Made by a program: the position numbers and the translations under genes | Assembly (NCBI RefSeq): GCF_000734895.2 | Contig: NZ_CP011382.1 | Span: 5,434,700-5,498,699 of the forward strand | Origin: Calothrix sp. 336/3 | GTDB lineage: Bacteria > Cyanobacteriota > Cyanobacteriia > Cyanobacteriales > Nostocaceae | DNA: 64,000 nt | Reading direction: 5' to 3' | Notes under the pieces: generated by a model | Database searches by the model: none | Told to the model about the DNA's origin: nothing | Seen by the model: the letters and a program-made list of their open reading frames with translations, nothing else | Shown: positions 60,815 to 64,000 of the stretch, one piece after another | Position numbering within the stretch: the stretch's first letter is position 1 | Layout: every line of letters begins with the position of its first letter

Positions 60815-61444
60815 CTAGGCTGTTTGCTTTTGTTCTGTCACCTTTCTCAGCACACCATTGATAAATCGATGACCGTCTTCACCACTGTAGCGTTTAGCTA
60901 ATTCTATTGCCTCATCAATAGCTACACGGTCGGGAACATCCAGAAATAACATTTCTCCTACGGCAATTCGCAGAATATCCCGGTCAATTTGTGCTAAACG
61001 GGTAACTTGCCAATCGACTAAAGCTGTGGAGATGCGTTCATCTATAACTTGACGTTCTTCACTGACGGTGATAACTATTTGAATCGCATATCTACTAACT
61101 TCCTTATCTTGATTAGCCAGTTGAATTAATTCAGGAAATTCCACTGCTGCACCAAGTTGATTGATGGCAATTTGTGTGTATGAGATTGCCTCTTTGACCA
61201 TGGTTCTGGATGTATCCAAATCACTGGCACGAGTTTGACTACTGAGGAGGCGATCGTTACTACGTTGCAGCTCGGAAGAGGCGTTATCTAGGGTATCTTG
61301 GACTTCCAGGGTTAAAGTTCGGACTGCGGCAAGTACTAACTTGGGTAGTTGTTCTGGAGTTAATTTTTTGGGATTAGTTGGCAGTTGTGAAAGGCTTAAT
61401 AATGCCAATTCACGAGAGATTTGGCGGGGTTTCCGAGATCGCAT
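60815..61444 (-). CDS. nusB: Transcription antitermination factor NusB
   Basis: A 209-residue protein from ATG 61444 (MRSRKPRQISRELALLSLSQ); the in-frame ATG at 61486 adds 14 unconserved residues. The C-terminal NusB fold has the conserved WQVTRLAQIDRDILRIAVGEML (about 146-167), DVPDRVAIDEAIELAKRYSGEDGHRFINGVL (about 169-199). The N-terminus carries an insertion of about 60 residues (residues 20-90) typical of cyanobacterial NusB. It acts with NusE in rRNA antitermination. A possible promoter lies in the 406-bp spacer upstream. Confidence 0.93.
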   Translation of the reverse strand: MRSRKPRQISRELALLSLSQLPTNPKKLTPEQLPKLVLAAVRTLTLEVQDTLDNASSELQRSNDRLLSSQTRASDLDTSRTMVKEAISYTQIAINQLGAAVEFPELIQLANQDKEVSRYAIQIVITVSEERQVIDERISTALVDWQVTRLAQIDRDILRIAVGEMLFLDVPDRVAIDEAIELAKRYSGEDGHRFINGVLRKVTEQKQTA

Positions 61445-61635
61445 AGGTGTGCCTGTGTATGGGGAGTAATTTACCAAGACTAACAAAGTTAGTTCACATT
61501 ATCATGGATAAGGCTGCTTATTAAAACAAAGCTAAATTTACGATAGAAGCAGCAAAAATTCACTTTACCCTTTTCCGTGGATAATTGCTCACAAACCGGA
61601 AAAGTTATTTATTTAGTTAACTGAATCGCCGTAAG

Positions 61636-61673
61636 TCCCCCACTGAATTCTGAGTACAGAATTCAGTGGGGGG
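61636..61673. other. Strong hairpin, candidate left end of a TnpB element
   Basis: CCCCCACTGAATTCTG (61637-61652) and CAGAATTCAGTGGGGG (61657-61672) pair perfectly over 16 bp with loop AGTA; a G-U pair extends it by one. It lies about 180 bp upstream of tnpB. IS200/IS605-type elements carry such imperfect subterminal hairpins; this one may mark the left end. Confidence 0.5.
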
Positions 61674-61699
61674 ATATAAGGCGGGCTGTGACGATTGCG

Positions 61700-61738
61700 T
61701 CTTTTCCCTTATCAACCGTAGGTAGATAAGGGAAAAGA
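61700..61738. other. Second hairpin upstream of tnpB
   Basis: TCTTTTCCCTTATC (61700-61713) and GATAAGGGAAAAGA (61725-61738) pair over 14 bp with an 11-base loop. Just after it comes GCGAAGCGGCGCGTTAGCGC (61749-61768), a frequent GC-rich repeat in Nostocales. Confidence 0.55.
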
Positions 61739-61850
61739 TGTATTTTAGCGAAGCGGCGCGTTAGCGCGGAGTAGCCAAATATTTTCTGGATTTACTTTAC
61801 TGGTAACTGTAGATAGCAGTAAGATATGTAAATCAAGGAGGTGATGTTGA

Positions 61851-63077
61851 GTGCTGCATAAAGCTGTTCAAGTTCGCTTATACCCATCAAAAGAGCAAGA
61901 AACACTATTGGCACAGGCATTTGGATGCTCTCGCTGGTGGTGGAATTATGCTCTAAACAAATCAATCGAGACTTACAAAGAAACGGGTAAAGGACTGGGG
62001 CAATCAGCACTCAATGCACTTTTACCCAAGCTCAAAAAAGCAGAGGATACCAAGTGGCTGGCTGATTGTTATAGCCAAGTTTTGCAAGCCACAACTCTCA
62101 ATCTAACCACTGCGTATAAGAACTTTTTTGATAAGCGTGCGGGGTTTCCTAGATTCAAATCTAAGCACGGCAAGCAGTCGATTCAATACCCACAAAACGT
62201 CAAAATTGTGGATGGTAATGTCAAACTTCCCGGTAATATTGGAGTTGTCAAAGCCAAGATACATCGACTAATTGAAGGAAAAATCAAAACTGTCACTTTA
62301 AGCAAAACTCCGTCAGGAAAGTACTTCGCGTCTATCCTGACTGAAGTGGATGGCAATGCTCCCGCGATGGCAGAAGGCAAGATTTACGGCGTTGACTTAG
62401 GGCTAAAACATTTTGCTGTTGTCACCGATGGCGAAAAGGTTTCTAAATACGACAACCCAAGACATATTGCCAAGCATGAATGCAATTTGAAGCGAAAGCA
62501 GAAAAAATTAGCGCGTAAACACAAGGGGAGTAATTCAAGAAATAGATATAGAAAAGTTGTTGCCAAAGTGTACGAACGAGTAAGCAATTCGCGGCAAGAT
62601 TTTTTACATAAACTTAGTTATAAGTTGGTCAGCGATAGCCAAGCTGTCATAGTAGAGAATCTTCATGTCAAGGGCATGGTTCGCAACCGTAATTTGGCAA
62701 AAGCAATATCTGATTGTGGGTGGGGAACATTCACCAACTTCTTAGCCTATAAGCTAGAACGCAAATGCGCAAAGTTGGTTGAAATTGACAGATGGTTCCC
62801 TAGTTCCAAGCTCTGCTCTAATTGTTTCCATCAAGTCCGCGAGATGTCACTGGATGTCCGTGAGTGGACTTGTCCCCACTGCGGTACCCACCATGACCGG
62901 GATGGAAACGCAGCGATAAATATTAGAGCAGAGGGAATCAGAATGCTAAAGGCGGAAGGTTCAGCCGTCTCTGCTGTAGGAGGGGAGGTAAGACCAAAGA
63001 TGGGGCGAAAGTCTCACCTGCGGCACTCCCCCGTGATTACAGAAGCCTACACTGTACCGTCAGGTCAGTGTGGGTAG
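61851..63077 (+). CDS. tnpB: IS605/IS1341-type TnpB (RNA-guided nuclease)
   Basis: A 408-residue TnpB. The N-terminal part is MLHKAVQVRLYPSKEQETLL and the helical RWWWNYAL segment. The RuvC core has VDLGLKHF (Asp182), VIVENLHVKG (Glu269) and HDRDGNAAINI (Asp351), with a zinc ribbon Cys322/325/341/344 (CSNC ... CPHC) before the last Asp. All three catalytic acids and four Cys are present, so it may be active. It is expected to cut DNA guided by an RNA from the element's right end. No tnpA is next to it. GTG 61851 is the start, with AAGGAG (61835-61840) upstream. Confidence 0.93.
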   Translation: MLHKAVQVRLYPSKEQETLLAQAFGCSRWWWNYALNKSIETYKETGKGLGQSALNALLPKLKKAEDTKWLADCYSQVLQATTLNLTTAYKNFFDKRAGFPRFKSKHGKQSIQYPQNVKIVDGNVKLPGNIGVVKAKIHRLIEGKIKTVTLSKTPSGKYFASILTEVDGNAPAMAEGKIYGVDLGLKHFAVVTDGEKVSKYDNPRHIAKHECNLKRKQKKLARKHKGSNSRNRYRKVVAKVYERVSNSRQDFLHKLSYKLVSDSQAVIVENLHVKGMVRNRNLAKAISDCGWGTFTNFLAYKLERKCAKLVEIDRWFPSSKLCSNCFHQVREMSLDVREWTCPHCGTHHDRDGNAAINIRAEGIRMLKAEGSAVSAVGGEVRPKMGRKSHLRHSPVITEAYTVPSGQCG

Positions 63078-63085
63078 TTCACGTC
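62950..63085 (+). ncRNA. Candidate omega RNA (reRNA) at the tnpB 3' end
   Basis: TnpB guide RNAs come from the 3' end of tnpB and run past the element's right end. Here the 3' end of the gene and its tail are GC-rich and structured, with hairpin CCTACACTG (63046-63054) / CAGTGTGGG (63066-63074, one mismatch). The guide would begin just after the right end (near 63076-63085). Boundaries are inferred only. Confidence 0.45.
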
Positions 63086-63297
63086 ATTAGTTTATCGGTA
63101 AATATCAGGTTTTGGGAAATATGAAGATTGTGGCGATCGAACGACCTTCCGCTACGCGAGTGCTGAAGTCATACCAAGAAAAAAATACCCCAGGAATTTG
63201 GGATATTTTCTGTTTATAAGTCCCTTTTTATACTCAAAATTCCGATTAGCCAAAAGGCAAGGTAGAGTATGGAAACTGTAAATTAATAGGGATATTC

Positions 63298-64000
63298 CTA
63301 GGAATCGGTGGTTTTCTCTGGTTCTGATTTTTCTGGCTTGAGGAGAGGGAAGGCGATCGCGTCTCGAATACTGGCACAGTCTGTTAACAACATGACTAAC
63401 CTATCGATGCCAATACCTAAACCTCCCGTGGGGGGCATTCCGTATTCCAGGGCGGTGAGGAAGTCTTCATCGACACCTTGAGCTTCTAAGTCTCCGGCGG
63501 CTTTGCGTTCGGCTTGGGCTTCTAAACGTTGCCTTTGGTCGATGGGATCGGTAAGCTCGGAGAAGCTATTGGCGGTTTCTCTACCAACGACGAACAACTC
63601 AAACCTTTCTACTAAACCCGGTTGGGAACGGTGGGGTTTGGCAAGGGGTGAAATTTCTACGGGGTAGTCAATGACGAAGGTTGGCTGGATGAGTGTGGTT
63701 TCGACTTTCTCTTCAAAAGCTAAATTCAGTAATTTGCCAATTGATGGGCATTCTGCCGCACCAGCAATTTCCGCAGCTTGACAAGCAGCCTTTGCCTCAT
63801 CCACCGTTGCAAAGCTGGTAAAATCAATACCTGTAGCCTCTTTCACCAAATCATGCATGGTGACACGTCGCCAGGGTGGGGTTAAATCTACCTCTTGCCC
63901 TTGGTAGTTAATTTTCAGTGTGCCTAATACTTCCTGGGCTACGGTGGTAATAATACCCTCCGTCAGTGCCATCATGTCGTGGTAGTCGGCGTATGCTTGA
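63298..64000 (-). CDS. lysS: Lysyl-tRNA synthetase, C-terminal part (runs off the window)
   Basis: The open frame continues past base 64000; about 234 C-terminal residues are visible. They hold class II synthetase motif 2/3-region sequence: QAYADYHDMMALTEGIITTV, PPWRRVTMHDLVKEATG, TFVIDYPVEISPLAKPHR, ERFELFVVGRETANSFSELTDP (with the acidic pocket), and motif 3 GGLGIGIDRLVMLLTD near the end. This is the core of LysRS, which charges tRNA-Lys. It ends with a short charged tail (EKSEPEKTTDS). The upstream N-terminal OB-fold lies outside the window. Confidence 0.95.
   Translation of the reverse strand, partial: QAYADYHDMMALTEGIITTVAQEVLGTLKINYQGQEVDLTPPWRRVTMHDLVKEATGIDFTSFATVDEAKAACQAAEIAGAAECPSIGKLLNLAFEEKVETTLIQPTFVIDYPVEISPLAKPHRSQPGLVERFELFVVGRETANSFSELTDPIDQRQRLEAQAERKAAGDLEAQGVDEDFLTALEYGMPPTGGLGIGIDRLVMLLTDCASIRDAIAFPLLKPEKSEPEKTTDS

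Overview
The window is chromosomal DNA from a cyanobacterium, most likely a filamentous, heterocyst-forming one (Nostocales). The pointers are: many HIP1 octamers (GCGATCGC) in genes and spacers; cyanobacterial families such as COP23, DUF1830, DUF4090, CyanoP (PsbP-like), Uma2 and a group 2 sigma factor; a tRNA-Leu(UAA) split by a group I intron; short tandem heptamer and nonamer repeats; and a peptidoglycan-binding gene / furA / sigC order that matches what I remember of Anabaena PCC 7120 (alr1690, all1691, all1692). Base composition looks AT-rich and even along the window, with AT-richer mobile or degenerate patches.

Layout. 1-10.7 kb: stress and accessory genes: an Slr1339-like salt-stress protein, an HxlR regulator divergent from an azoreductase, a CbbX-like AAA+ ATPase with an altered pore loop, a large FG-GAP-repeat protein with a C-terminal Cys/His hydrolase-like domain, gene debris including an RTX-repeat scrap, a Uma2 protein and a TPR protein. 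10.9-23.5 kb: an EF-G paralogue with altered GTPase motifs, a second Uma2 protein, a multi-module SPFH (slipin) protein, a TldE/PmbA-type protein, a B12-binding radical SAM protein, DUF1830, COP23 and a P1B-4 metal ATPase. 23.5-24.3 kb: a nest of small mobile elements. 24.4-33.0 kb: glycolate dehydrogenase subunits glcF and glcE behind a cyanobacteriochrome-like histidine kinase, divergent from cobN. 33.0-37.4 kb: the peptidoglycan-binding protein / furA / sigC block. 37.5-42.6 kb: a WecG-type glycosyltransferase, a NarL-type response regulator, a UPF0104 membrane protein, an unknown protein, and the intron-bearing tRNA-Leu. 42.9-47.9 kb: a c-di-AMP (ydaO-type) riboswitch leading an NrtABD/CmpABD-like ABC transporter, followed by an ArsB/NhaD-type ion transporter. 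48-55.1 kb: a pyridine nucleotide-disulphide oxidoreductase-like protein without the redox cysteines, cobD, HU, a BgtB-like amino-acid transporter with its ATPase, Maf and CyanoP. 55.7-64 kb: DUF2278, then (on the minus strand) nusB, ftsY and a GAF-PP2C phosphatase, a solo TnpB element with strong hairpins, and the 3' part of lysS.

How parts work together. glcE and glcF act in photorespiratory glycolate oxidation and may be co-transcribed with the putative light-sensing kinase. cobN and cobD are separate pieces of cobalamin synthesis. FurA and SigC are global regulators next to a gene whose readthrough is known in Anabaena to make an antisense RNA against furA. The riboswitch suggests that the ABC transporter responds to c-di-AMP, a signal tied to osmotic, potassium and carbon/nitrogen balance.

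The most unusual points are: (1) a bilin-type GAF domain (C294) carrying the Glu/Leu/Lys pattern of green/red protochromic cyanobacteriochromes, in a kinase upstream of glycolate dehydrogenase; (2) a ydaO riboswitch on an NrtB-like ABC operon; (3) a CbbX homologue without the aromatic pore residue; (4) a 159-bp element with near-perfect 9-bp target duplications inside an IS5 remnant; (5) an intrinsic terminator with no gene upstream, which suggests an unannotated small RNA. Everything here is read by eye; no similarity search was run.
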